Shown here one piece after another: positions 34,601-45,426 of a stretch of DNA of 64,000 nucleotides. The stretch lies in assembly GCA_950295325.1 (NCBI GenBank), contig OX485803.1, positions 23,004,001-23,068,000 on the forward strand. Direction: 5' to 3'. The position numbers and the translations under genes were made by a program. Source of the DNA: Polytrichum commune. Taxonomy: Eukaryota > Streptophyta > Polytrichopsida > Polytrichales > Polytrichaceae. Each line of letters begins with the position of its first letter. The stretch's first letter is position 1. Below the pieces are notes generated by a model, which did no database searches, was not told the DNA's origin, and saw nothing but the letters and a program-made list of their open reading frames with translations.

Positions 34601-35793
34601 GCTGTGAAGGGGCACTTAAACACAACTACACGAGAGGTTGTGGTTGTGGTTGTGGTTCAGGTCCATTTTCAACCACAATTACAATTGTTCTCATTTACAC
34701 ACAAGATGTAGTTGTAAGTGAAGAGTGGATTTGACATCAGATACCATTCCTCCTATTCATGCAATTCTTGGAGTGAAGACAAACAATGTATGGATTCTAG
34801 TAGAATTTTTGTAAGAGCAAATCACTCCTAGTAATCCTCCTCTCCCATGCTTGGGTTTTGAAGTTCTCTCCGGTGCCACATAGTAATTACAAACCAAATA
34901 GAACCATAGAAAGCAAACTACAATCAACATCGCAACTACTACCAAATAGAACCATAGAAAGCAAACTACAACCATCATTGCAACTACTCCCAACTGCACC
35001 TTGTATCGTAGTTGAGTGAGGTAGAGTAGTTGTGGTTGTCATCAATGCACCTTGTTATACCTTGGAGGGCTTCATCCCAAGGCCTTAACCTGGATCCCAT
35101 GGGAAGGCCAAGGCTGCCTTAAGGCCAAAAAAGTACTTGGATGGGTAACCTTCCTAGCACTTAATTTCCGGTGCATCCTACCATCTATGGTCCACCCAAT
35201 CAAGATATTATAATCCCGGTGGACTGGATATTTTCAACCAACTACATGGAACCTACAGGTGCGCCCTTGGAAGAAATAGATAAGTACAGGTGGGCTTGTC
35301 CGCATCCATCCATTCAAGGTGTTCCCTGTGAAAAGGAGGGAGTAGCCTTCGTCAAGAGCCCTTTAATTCTTGTCATAACTGTTTCGGAATTATATATAGA
35401 CTTACCCCAACTTGAAGGTGAAGCAACACCATAATTCACTCCAATGGCAACATTGGAGTCATCTCCTCTTGCCTTATCCCTCCTTTATTCCTCAAAAACA
35501 GAACCAAAGAAAGCAAATTACTATGATCAACCTCTGAGAAATGTATGAAAGATTCTTGACCTACCATCATCTTCCTGGATAAGGTTGATGACACCCTCCA
35601 CATTGGATGTACCCTTGAGCACAGCCACAGCCTTCTTGGTAGCAGCCACAATGGTGAGACTGCGGCGGTTGTTGCTCTTGGCCATCATTGGCACATGGCT
35701 GACTCGCACAGCCACTCCCTGGAATCCAGACTTTGAAGCTGCCACAGTGGGAGTGACAAGGGATGATGACAACGCCATAGCTGTGGCTGCCAT
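31689..35793 (-). CDS. CSD2: Chloroplast Cu/Zn superoxide dismutase
   Basis: Eight coding exons on the minus strand join to 204 aa: 35793-35565, 34106-34045, 33716-33677, 33326-33231, 33111-33080, 32801-32726, 32513-32460, 31714-31689. It dismutates superoxide to O2 and H2O2 in the chloroplast stroma. Residues 1 to about 50 form a Ser/Thr/Ala/Val-rich transit peptide with basic NNRR; the mature part begins near [11 protein letters not shown]. All ligands are present: copper His96, His98, His113, His170; zinc His113, His121, His130, Asp133; disulfide Cys107-Cys196; active-site Arg193. [32 protein letters not shown] and [10 protein letters not shown] are family signatures. ATG at 35793 is preceded by a 5'UTR acceptor, and the in-frame GTG upstream is not a start. 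Intron 1 holds a 5S-rRNA-like relic. The gene appears intact. Confidence 0.96.
34893..34988. repeat. Tandem 48-bp duplication in CSD2 intron 1
   Basis: Two adjacent units contain ACCAAATAGAACCATAGAAA, GCAAACTACAA and CGCAACTACT or TGCAACTACT. Nearly identical, so recent. Confidence 0.8.
35064..35179 (+). pseudogene. 5S rRNA-like relic (5S pseudogene or 5S-derived SINE)
   Basis: The 116-bp stretch follows plant 5S rRNA (120 nt) from end to end by recall: GGAGGGCTTCATCCC for the 5' GGATGCGATCATACC, then CTGGATCCCAT, CTTAAGGCC near the internal promoter, then GTACTTGGATGGGTAACCT against GTACTAGGATGGGTGACCT, and GTGCATCCT at the 3' end. Several substitutions and short gaps make a working rRNA unlikely. 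It is antisense within intron 1 of CSD2. It could be a processed 5S copy, or the head of a 5S-derived SINE whose body continues past 35180; no A-tail is obvious. Confidence 0.65.
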
Positions 35794-36850
35794 GATTACC
35801 ACCTAGATTTCACAAGCAATGTCACAGAGATTAATGTGTAGGTAAGGTATGCTGAACAAACAAGCTTCTCATTCCCTTTTACTCCTGCAGACAATCTTCT
35901 ACTTCGCAAGGATGAGTTTGGTCGGAATCATCACCACAAAGCTGGTCCATATCCTTCAGTTGCTGATGGATTCATTGCAATGTGTGGTCATGATGTGGCA
36001 AGAACATCCTATCCTTATCCTTTTTCAGTCCCCAAGAATCTTTGCCTTATTGGAGAGCTCAAACCACTATACCTTCTATCAAGGATGCTAAAATGTGCGC
36101 CAAAACCCTACTGAACCTTTAAAAGATTCTAAACTTCGGGGTTTGGCTTCCTCACAAGTACTGGCAAGGTGATTCACTACCAGTTTATGAGAAATGCAAG
36201 CAATGTGAGCAGCTGGGCTACCCAAACTTAGAACCAAAATCAAAATCTCACAACCATCCTACACTGGTAATGATGTGGCAACAACACCAAAATACTTATC
36301 CTTTTTCAGTCCCCAAGACTCTATACCTTGTTGGGGAGCTCAAACCACTATAACTTACATCAAGGATACTCCTGCGCACCAAAACCCTGCTAACCCTTGA
36401 AAAGATTCTGCATTCGGGGTTTGGCTTTCTCACAAGCACTTGCAAGGTGATTCATCACCAGTTCATAAGAAAACGCAAGCCCCAAACTTAAATAACCAGC
36501 CCTACACAAACTCTTCATTCTGCACATCAATCCTAGATTGCCTCTGAGAATCTTAAACCCCAATTCCCATCCCTCCAATACCCAAATGCAAAACTCGAGC
36601 AGAGAGTGTAACCCCAACATGCACAGGATAGGATAGGATAGGATAGGATTGAATCTGGTATTTGAGTATCAGAACTTGCTCCTACTCAAATTGCAGGATG
36701 CACACATACATACAGGCACAACCACACACATACATACCTTGGTTTGTTTTGAGGGTGAAGAAGAAGAAGAAGATACGAAGGCAGATGATGGGATGAGACT
36801 GAGTAAGAATGTGTGAGAATGAAATGGCGAACTTCTTCCCACAGAGGTGA
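35794..36850 (-). promoter_or_regulatory. CSD2 5' leader with 5'UTR intron and promoter region
   Basis: On the minus strand AAATCTAG followed by GTGGTAATCATGG places a 3' splice site nine bases before the start codon (exon from 35802). Upstream, CAAACCAAG followed by GTATGTATG places the matching donor at 36737, after a TTC-repeat leader (about 36755-36775) typical of plant 5' UTRs. The inferred 5'UTR intron is 35803-36737. The promoter should lie beyond about 36850. Leader introns often raise expression in plants, but that is not shown here. Confidence 0.65.
35990..36480. repeat. Tandem duplication (278-bp period) in CSD2 5'UTR intron
   Basis: Units of about 35990-36203 and 36268-36480 share ATGATGTGGCAA, TTATCCTTTTTCAGTCCCCA, GAGCTCAAACCACTATA, GCGCACCAAAACCC or its variant, TTCGGGGTTTGGCTT, and GCAAGGTGATTCA in the same order, about 85 percent identical by eye. 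Confidence 0.8.
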
Positions 36851-36949
36851 AAGGCAAAGACAAGCAATGGGAAGGAAAGGAAAGCAACCCAATCCAAATC
36901 TGCAAAGGGCTGTCCTCGCATGCAAACCTGATTGCGTTCACACACCTAT

Positions 36950-37950
36950 CCCGGTCGCTAATATGCGGTAGCGGCTGGCTGCGGCGAATGGGAGCCGCTT
37001 CTAGGGCCGTTCTGGGTCTCATGAAGATCCTTCTCTTTGTATAGTGCAATGAGGGCTTAAATTAACACCTTCCCTTTGGTGACACCTATTTTTAATCCTT
37101 CAGTCATCAATAAGTGCGTGCATAGCACTATTAAGCAGCGCAAGAAGATTAAGTCTGAAATCGCACTAGGTTCGGGCATCTCATGGTTATATTCTCAGGG
37201 CTCACATAAACGAACACACGCTACTTGATAATGTTATGTGCAACAGTGCCATCAAGTAAGTCATTGTTTAAATCGATTAATCATATGCGGAATTGAGTAT
37301 AAAAATAACACCACTTCGGCCATTCATAACAGCAGTGTAAGAAAGATGCAAGAACGCTTCTAGAAGAACACCAACTTTGGCCGATCACGATGGCTAATTG
37401 GGGATGTATCCAGTCCACGAGGTGGTGTTAGAAGTGATCCGGAAAAGGGGAACAACACCTTCATTTAATAGAAGGTCCTCACCTACAATAAGGTTGATAT
37501 TGTGGTGATTCTCGCTTAGCAATCCAAGATCAAGAGACCCCCCCAGTTGACAGTATAAGGATCTTTCCTTAAGACAACCCCGAGAAGTTCTGTAGATTGC
37601 ATGTGAATTTATTAAATTATTAAATTATAATAGACTATATATAGATTTTATAATCTACATATTTTTTTTGAAATTTTCCAAGCTAATTAACCTTCATAGA
37701 ATAGAAAAAAGTTTCTTAAAGTGTCCCTTTAAGGCCTCAATACCTTATGTGCAATTAGGTTGTCTCTTTGTCAATTCATTCGCATCCTGATTGATGTAAA
37801 ATAAAAATTGTTGTATTTTGTTATAGTGATTGTAAAGATTCAAATTAGTGTGGAATGTTGATATATTAGCGTGGGGCAACTTAATTGCACATATTAATGT
37901 AGACATATGGTCATTGGTTGCAATTGGGACCTTGGTTACAAATGTTGTTG

Positions 37951-37984
<34 letters not shown>

Positions 37985-39226
37985 CAGCGTGAAAAGATTG
38001 TTTGCCAACAACCAGTCAAGTGCATGGGTGAAGGTCCAACCCCCTTGGGTTGGTAGCTATCACCTTGGGGCCGGTGGAGTTTGTTGGATGCGGAATCCAA
38101 CTATAAGTTGACAACCAAGACTTGGGTCAAGCCTTGTAGATGGTAATTATGGTCCATCTTTCATTTTCTGTAGTGTGAAACAAACACAGTTCAAGAATTG
38201 AGGAAACAATGAGCTTCTAACAATCTCATTACATGTGGTATAGGTCAGTAGAAAGTTGACAATGTAGTATGACCTTGACGGTATCAAATTGTCAATGTTT
38301 CTTGAGATGTGACCACTTCATGAGGTATAGATGATAAATATTCATGAAATTTTATGATCAACTTTTTTGGAGGTGATAGAGAACTTCAATAACTACATTT
38401 GGAAATATAATTTGCTAATTTTTCTCCTCATTGTTTGGCAAGTTTATTTACAATCATGAGTTCTATTTTAAGATGTTTAGGAGGTCCAAGGCATTTTTTA
38501 ATGCACTTTTGTATTTTACACCTACATATCTATATTTTTAGCCCATTTTACCAACTACAACCTCGACCAAGAGCTCTCTACAAGCTCAAAGATGATGGAG
38601 GTTGGAATCAAATGAGAAGGATAAAATTCATGCATTAATGCTTCTACTCAAGAGCTTATGGGTTTATTCACCCACTAATGTTTCTCAACATCACAATACC
38701 TAGGTTTGGGTCACATTAGGCATAAAATATCAATTGTTTGTGTAAAGGAATCTCACATGACATCATTTTTTTAGTGGGTGGGACCTCTTAAAGAATGAAT
38801 GGAAATTGAGTATAGGTGGAGACATACCCAATCGGACTCAAACATACGATATTTGCACACCGTCATATTGCACTCATGGGTTTTAGGGTAGTTTTAGGGC
38901 ACTCTTCCCATAATTTACACACCAATGAGTTATTGGAGTATTTGCATGAAATGCACCGAGTCTAGTGCACTTCAATTGGAACTAATCTATTGGATTTCTT
39001 AAATATAAACAAACAACCTAAGGGTAGTGCATTTCCCTATAGAACTAAATAGTTTTGTCTGCAAGCTTACAAGTTTGAAAATTCAATATGTGAATTGAAT
39101 TAGGTATAGGTTATAAGAGAAATTGGTTGCTTAAAGTTCACACATTTACTCATACGAGCAATCAATCAACAACTTCTATGATTAAGACTCCTATTGGAGG
39201 AAAGAAGAGATTTTTTTTGGGTTGAC

Positions 39227-39258
<32 letters not shown>

Positions 39259-42124
39259 GATGACTAGTCTCTTTGGTTAGATGGATTTGAATGTAAGAGA
39301 GTGAACTTTGGTAAGAGTCTTCTGTATCAACTACAAAAAAATTGCGCCAACATAAATATTTAATCATCTAGTCAATCTTTTCTTCAATTTCAGGTGGAAT
39401 AACACAAAACAATGAGCCTTTTGCAACCAATACATACTTTCTTTCACTACCACATTGTCACTAGGGTATAATACTCAAGGAGTGAGGGTTTCCCACTTCA
39501 AAATGAAAAAAACGTGAGGTAGTGTCAAACAAGGTATGGGGAGAACATGTGGCTCTTTGACCGCCTTCAAAGGACAAACATAGTTGCTTTGTACAGGGTA
39601 CAATGATGCAAGTGACATGGTTGAATGAAGAGTTGTGAATGGAAGAAGCAATGGAATATTGGGAAACCACTCAAAAGTTGTTGCAAGGGGACAATTGTTT
39701 AGTGAGGCGGCCACGCCTCACTCAAGCTCTTCTTAAGAAACCGCCCTTCCGATTCCTCCACGATGTAATCACTGAGGTGAGGATTTTATCAATCAATAAA
39801 AACTTGTATGTAAAATAGCAAGTGCTAAAAGGATCATTTCAAGTGTTGGATAAAGCTATTAATATCAAGCTAACAAATCAAATATCACAACATTTTTGTT
39901 TGCAATCGGAAAGGGATGCCAACACACCAACAAAATATCTTGTTTGAATTTCATGTGTGACAATTATGGTCCTTCAATAGTTTATTGGTAGATGACCCAA
40001 TATCACGTGAGCCTGATGATATAATAGACATTCTCAGTATGTGTTCACTTATTGTGCAATATTTTATGATGTTGGTTTAGGGCAAGGTAATAGTTTTAGC
40101 ATGCTCTACCTTATTTGTTGTTGAAAATAAAGACTGAACAACTACATATCACATTTATCACTTGTTTTGTTCACATGGTAACATCACAAGTTGATCTTTA
40201 CACTCCCTTAATAGCAAAAAATGGACTATTGTTTCTCACTTTGAACACATGACCATTTGAGCACATAAACCTCGAATTAAAGAACAAGTCTAAAATTCCA
40301 ATTCGAAGATTTATGTGAAATTTTACTCTTCGCATGTGCGAAGGTATGTCGTCAAACCGGATTTGCTACGGGGCTTTTAAGTCAAGATGAATTGATCTCA
40401 TCAAACATGAAGGTAAGTCACCTATATGGAAAGATCTTAGATCCCAAATTGTGTCCTTTTGCTAGATAATGTAATTGTGACCTTCACCATAACTATGTTG
40501 AAGCTCAAATGAAGGAGATTTTGCTTTGATGCACAAACCGAGTAATCTAATATCCATCGTTTTTTGTCTCCTTTGCACTTGTAAGCTTGTTATGTATGGA
40601 TGAATGGAAGAAAATGTAAGTGTTTAGTGTAGCATATCCCATAACATCATGTTACTAACCTTGTTAGCATCTTCATACCGAGTTTGCGATTGATTGTTTT
40701 GAAGGTGTATACACAGGATAAAGAGTGCAAAGTTGCTTACTTATGGAAAATCATAAATTGCGTTGGCATTACCCTCAATGCCCATGTACCCGCTCGCCCA
40801 TCCAAGGTGACCCATATATATTTCAAAAATAAAATAAAATAAAATAAAATCTTCGTTAGATGAGTCTTAAATGGTTTCGTTTTTTTTACTAGCCCACTTC
40901 TCATAGGACACAAAACACACGATTAGTATGAGATCGTTACTGAACCCACATCAAAGCCGTAGTCACTTTCCTCATAATTTATGGAAGTCCTACGAATATC
41001 TTATTCATCATCAAAGTGAAGATTCTAATGCTCATTAAATGATCATACATATTCTCCCAAATATGTTGATTGTTGGGTTTAGAATGCTTATTAAATTTTT
41101 GAGCACACAATCCAATCTCTTTTGAACACATGTCTTGTTTGTACTTGTTCTTGGAGCTACCCCTAACCACAAACCACTCATAAATAGGTGATAAGTAATC
41201 AAATTATGCATGCCTACCGTACCACCCATCATTATGCTCACCAAGTTTCTATCATTTCGAGTTCTTTGAGAGCTACCTAGCTTAAATCTCCAGTTGGTCT
41301 CCAGTTCGACATCATTCAAGCACAACCCTATGTGAAGGTTTTGGTGGTGAGAGGGAGTTATCACATACGAGCATACCTCTCATTCACCTAATGTAAAAGC
41401 GCTCAAATACTGTGCAACCTAGATTTGCCCAACATGACTTTGCCCGACGTTGGTTTTATTTTTTATTTTTTATTTTTATTAGTTTTATGAAAGACTTCAA
41501 ACTCAACCCCTCGCAAGATCCTTTGTTGCACTAAGAAGATTTAGCACGAGTTTCAATCATATGTAAGCAATTTAGTTATCCTCTTGAGTTTACAATAGGA
41601 TCCAAGACAATAAAAAGTTCAAAATTGAGCAATCATATTGGTCGAGAGCAAAATTTCGGACCCAAGGAGTATACATTAGCATGATCCGGGTCCAAGTTAA
41701 GTCATGAGAAATGAAGTGGTTCAAATGAGGCATCATTCAATTTCCCACCAAACCTCAATGAATCCTCTTATCTATCCCTTTGTTTCCTTTTCCCCCAACA
41801 AAAGCATTGGTAACATGCACTCCACACATTCAAGATACTATCATAAGCGGTCATATTTGCATGCATGCAATTTGCTCACTTTTATTCCAAATACCACATT
41901 TCTTCACCACGTTCTTTGATTGCTTTTTATATGTCATGTTATATCTTGACTTGGGGTTCATAGCATCTATGTAGTCTCATTCATAGTGGATAAAGGTATT
42001 GTATTAAAAACAAGTCCCCTACAAAGTTGAGCGTTGATTCATTCTAACTACAACCCACAAAACTAATTTGGAATTTATGATGCCATTATTTACATCAACT
42101 ATTCTACATACAAACATTTCTACG
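36950..42124. other. Long spacer with microsatellites, no gene seen
   Basis: Contains (GA)n at 37953-37981, (CT)n at 39227-39253, an AAAAT run near 40835-40850, and a diverged copy of a repeat segment at 37145-37260 (compare 21844-21960). Short open frames throughout lack domains and splice support. I recognise no gene. Confidence 0.5.
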
Positions 42125-42335
42125 GGTGGTCCGAGATGACCTTAAACTACTGGATGATGATGGTGGAGAGATACCCAAATCTCAAGGAAGAGGTTGGCGG
42201 TTCGAATCCCGGCTGTGAAATCTCCTCTCTACTTGACGGAAAACTTGCCAGGTGGTCAAGTGCCTCCTGTGCTTTGGCGTTGGCCTGTCGGCCTTCAGTC
42301 TCAAAAAAAATTTAAAAAATATATATATATATACG
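42125..42335 (+). mobile_element. tRNA-derived SINE-like element
   Basis: GGTTCGAATCC at about 42200 is a perfect RNA polymerase III B box as in tRNAs and SINE heads. It is followed by a body with two pyrimidine/GGC-rich blocks and a short A-rich tail ending TCTCAAAAAAAATTTAAAAAA before an AT run. The A box is not clear and cloverleaf stems are not formed, so this is a tRNA-derived retroelement relic rather than a tRNA gene. Confidence 0.5.
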
Positions 42336-42549
42336 GGTTTACCATAAAACACCACAAATCTCTGGCCTTATTTTCCTCCTCCTTCACTTCCAACTACCAA
42401 GTCTTTAAACCGACCATTTCTTTTGCTTGTAGATAGTGGCGGGTTTGGAGCCAGAGCAAACAAATACTTTCCTTCAGGTATTATTTTCAATCTCACTACA
42501 CCTCTAAATTCCACATCTATACTAATATACTTATGCACTTCTATTTTCA

Positions 42550-42855
42550 ACTAGTCCACTAAAAATTGTATTTAGTGTCACCCATTCTAGCCGTCTTGCT
42601 CAATACTAATTGTAAACCGCCCGTGTAGTGTCACCAACACAAAACGTATACATAACATTATTAGTCGTTCCTTGTAAAAAAACAAAAAATTGGTCATTAC
42701 GAAAATGTTAGGATGTAGAATGTACCAAAAGCATATGAAGTAACAGTAAGTAAGGGTGACATTATTTGTAAACTTCTTCATAAAAAGTATCAGTTACCAC
42801 AATGACATAAAATACCATACGACAATAAGTAGAATATTTAGTGTAGACCCCTTTA
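42550..42855. repeat. TTTAGTGTCAC-family MITE
   Basis: Shares ordered blocks with 51790-52190 and 62510-62868, and in inverted form with 43441-43810: CACTAAAAATTGTATTTAGT, CTCAATACTAATTG, AACCGCCCGT, GTCGTTCC, AAAATGTTAGGATG, TTACCACAATGACATAAAAT, and an end like AATATTTAGTG. The ends are inverted relatives (CACTAAATA against TATTTAGTG), consistent with a DNA-transposon MITE. Confidence 0.65.
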
Positions 42856-43080
42856 ATGATATTTCTTTTATATATAAGGAAGTTGTGGAGGGGTGTCATA
42901 TTACCCGGGGGTGAATTCTTTGTCAATTTTTGGAATCCCATGCATTCATGGGGTTGTGTAAAGATCCCTCTACACATAATTTCTTGTAGTTGAAACAACA
43001 AGTTTACATGCATTTTAGTGTGGGAGATATAGCCCAAGCTATGTACACATGAATAAAAGACAATGAAATAAAGGGCATAG

Positions 43081-43270
43081 GATATATATACGGTTCAAGA
43101 GAAGAAATAACCCCTTGGTGTCAATCTTCGTATTCATTGAACACTTCATTGCATCTATAGCGACCTTATAGTCAACCCAATAATCGCCAAACTTCATGCA
43201 CATTTTATACACATCTAGTGTGCCAAGGCGAACATACCCAAGTGGCTCGTAGAACCTAGGGTTTGGGGGA
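43081..43270 (-). pseudogene. Diverged fragment of the AT-hook element ORF
   Basis: On the minus strand the translation includes VYKMCMKFGDYWVDYK, aligning with VYRMWRKFGNRWVEYR of the 143-aa frame, followed by weaker similarity. This is a much older relative of the hAT-type coding segment. The ends and TSD were not found. Confidence 0.5.
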
Positions 43271-43341
43271 AAGGAATGAACTTAAGGTAGACCATACCAC
43301 TTTGGTCCTCAAGTTGCATTGTTAGGCAATGATACTAGTAT

Positions 43342-43361
43342 GGGGGGGGGGGGGGGGGGGG
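43342..43361. repeat. G20 homopolymer
   Basis: Uninterrupted G run, prone to sequencing and assembly length error. Confidence 0.9.
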
Positions 43362-43440
43362 AGTAGAGAGTGATGGGAAGGGTAGGTGTGATGGCGGTAT
43401 GAGAGGTTAGCAAAAGTTATGTGAACTTTTTGTTTTATGA

Positions 43441-43810
43441 TAGTGCACTAAATATTTTGTTTAGTGTCAAATGGTATTTTGTGTCACTTTGGTAACTTTT
43501 GTAATGTCACTTCTTATGAATAAGTTTACGAATATTGTCATCCCAACTTACTTCTAATTCATCCACTTTTGGTATATTTCTCATCCTAAAATTTATGCGA
43601 TGAAATATTGTCATGGATGATTGAAATTTGGATGGAAATTCTCTTAGAAAGTGGCAATAATTGCAACAATATGAGTTCATATTGTCCAATTTTATTTTTA
43701 AGAGTAATGAAAAATAATATTAGGTTTACATTTAATGTTGGTGACACTGCACAAGTGGTTTACAATTAGAAATTATGAGGAAGGAAAATAGAATTGGTGA
43801 CACTAAATAC
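43441..43810. repeat. TTTAGTGTCAC-family MITE, inverted copy
   Basis: Reverse-oriented relative of 42550-42855: begins GTGCACTAAATATTTTGTTT and ends GGTGACACTAAATACAATA, with GTCACTTTGGTAACTTTTGT, CTTATGAATAAGTTTACG and ATTGTCATGGATGATTGA in the inverted order. Confidence 0.65.
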
Positions 43811-45426
43811 AATAACTGGTATAGTTCTTTTTGCCATTTGTAGCAATGTGCATATGAAATACATCTTTGCCACAATTTCCCATGGGCAGCTAAGGTAACA
43901 AAATTTGCTGAAGAATAATATGAAGGTGATATTGTCTCTCATGATTCATGTTTTGGATTGATTATTTCTTTACTTGTGATCAAAATTCATATTCATCCAA
44001 CTTTGTAAGTGGTTTCTATTTGTTGTTTTCAATCCAATATGATGAGTGTTCAACATACCCATGCCAATGCACATTCTACCCGAATCTGTCTCCTGAATTT
44101 TGAATCTACCCATTGTTAGGTCCAAGGTATATTCCAAGAACAATACTCGTACCCATGTTTGATCATACCCAACCTTCTTTTCACCTACACATGGCTCCAT
44201 CAGTTGAACCCAACAATGAAGTTGGACATACCAAGCCAAATTGGTATGCCAAAATGGACATACTAGTCTCTCTCTCTCTCTCTCTCTCTCTCCACTGGTT
44301 TCTCCCCTCCCATATACATATATTTCTCCTTGCATTATGATATGTGCAGCCTATAACATAGTAATTGAAAAAAAGGTCACATTCACATGTGACATTTTTT
44401 CAAGGCCAACTCAATTTCTAATCTTGTGGGGTGCACTTGAATTTTGGAACAAATTGTTGTTGGCAAAAGCTGCCTCCAAAGACCAATTCAAGACGACCTT
44501 TCTTACATTCGAGAAAACGACACATATGACATTGTTACATGCCATGTCATGTTTTCATGAATACCATGTTCCATGTGTATTTTTCACGCATGTACACATT
44601 AAACTCCATTTGTGCACTTCATGTGTTTTCACATGGGTACAAAGGTTGCACCCTCCTCCCTCCCCCCCCCCACAAGGCCATATTATTGAAAGATTACTTA
44701 CCTTCCCTTCCTTCCTCCCATTCTTCCTTCTTTGCTCGTAATTAGTACCTCCTCATATTGCATCTTTTCTTACCTTATCCATTCCTTGGATCTCCCCTTG
44801 CACTCATATGCATTGTGCTCAAGTAAGCTCTAGCAAGTTCCGGAATTCTGACTAGATGTTTCAAGAAGGCACCGGGGGAGCAAATGCATGCAAAAATGGC
44901 GAAATAACCAAGGAAAATAAAAGACTTGCAGTTGGATACTAGTTTGACACAAGAAATACTACATTTACACTCTTCATTGTCCAATGCATCCTCCAATTTA
45001 GTATCAATGGCCATGGTCATATGACACATGTGAGCATGACCCAGTCGGTGTCTACCCCAATTATTTTGGCCTTGTCCCTAGCTTTCATACCCTTCACTGC
45101 CCCTTGTTCTCCTTGGCTACCACTATTTAATTTGTAATTTTTGTGGGCTACCTAGACGAATGATCTCAAATAGGAGAAGGCCTACATATTTCAAAGTACT
45201 TGAATATTGTCTTACATGGGTGGCTTCAAAACTTGAATCCAACCATGTCCAAGTTTTTAATAGTAAAAAAATGAAGAAAACCTGTTCAAGTTCACTTTGT
45301 AACAGATAAAATAAAAAATAATAAGTTAAAAAAAAACTCAAATATGCCCACTTCATATATTTCAATTGCTATGTTATAAAGTCAATCTTCTTTAATAATT
45401 CAATTTGGTCTTGTTGTTGCATATAG
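43811..45426. other. Spacer, (CT)n microsatellite, no gene seen
   Basis: A (CT)n run lies at 44267-44292. Frames at 44241-44741 read through this run and a C-rich stretch and were judged chance. No gene was accepted. Confidence 0.5.

Noticed and set aside
31689-35793. miR398 target site in the superoxide dismutase transcript
   Set aside because: I looked for the kind of site known in Arabidopsis CSD2 coding sequence and saw no convincing match by eye; UTRs were not fully defined.
42180-42235. tRNA gene suggested by GGTTCGAATCC
   Set aside because: No acceptor or anticodon stems can be formed around it; a SINE head fits better.
44241-44741. 166-codon plus-strand frame
   Set aside because: Begins in a (CT)n microsatellite and passes a C-rich run; translation is low-complexity Ser/Leu then featureless.
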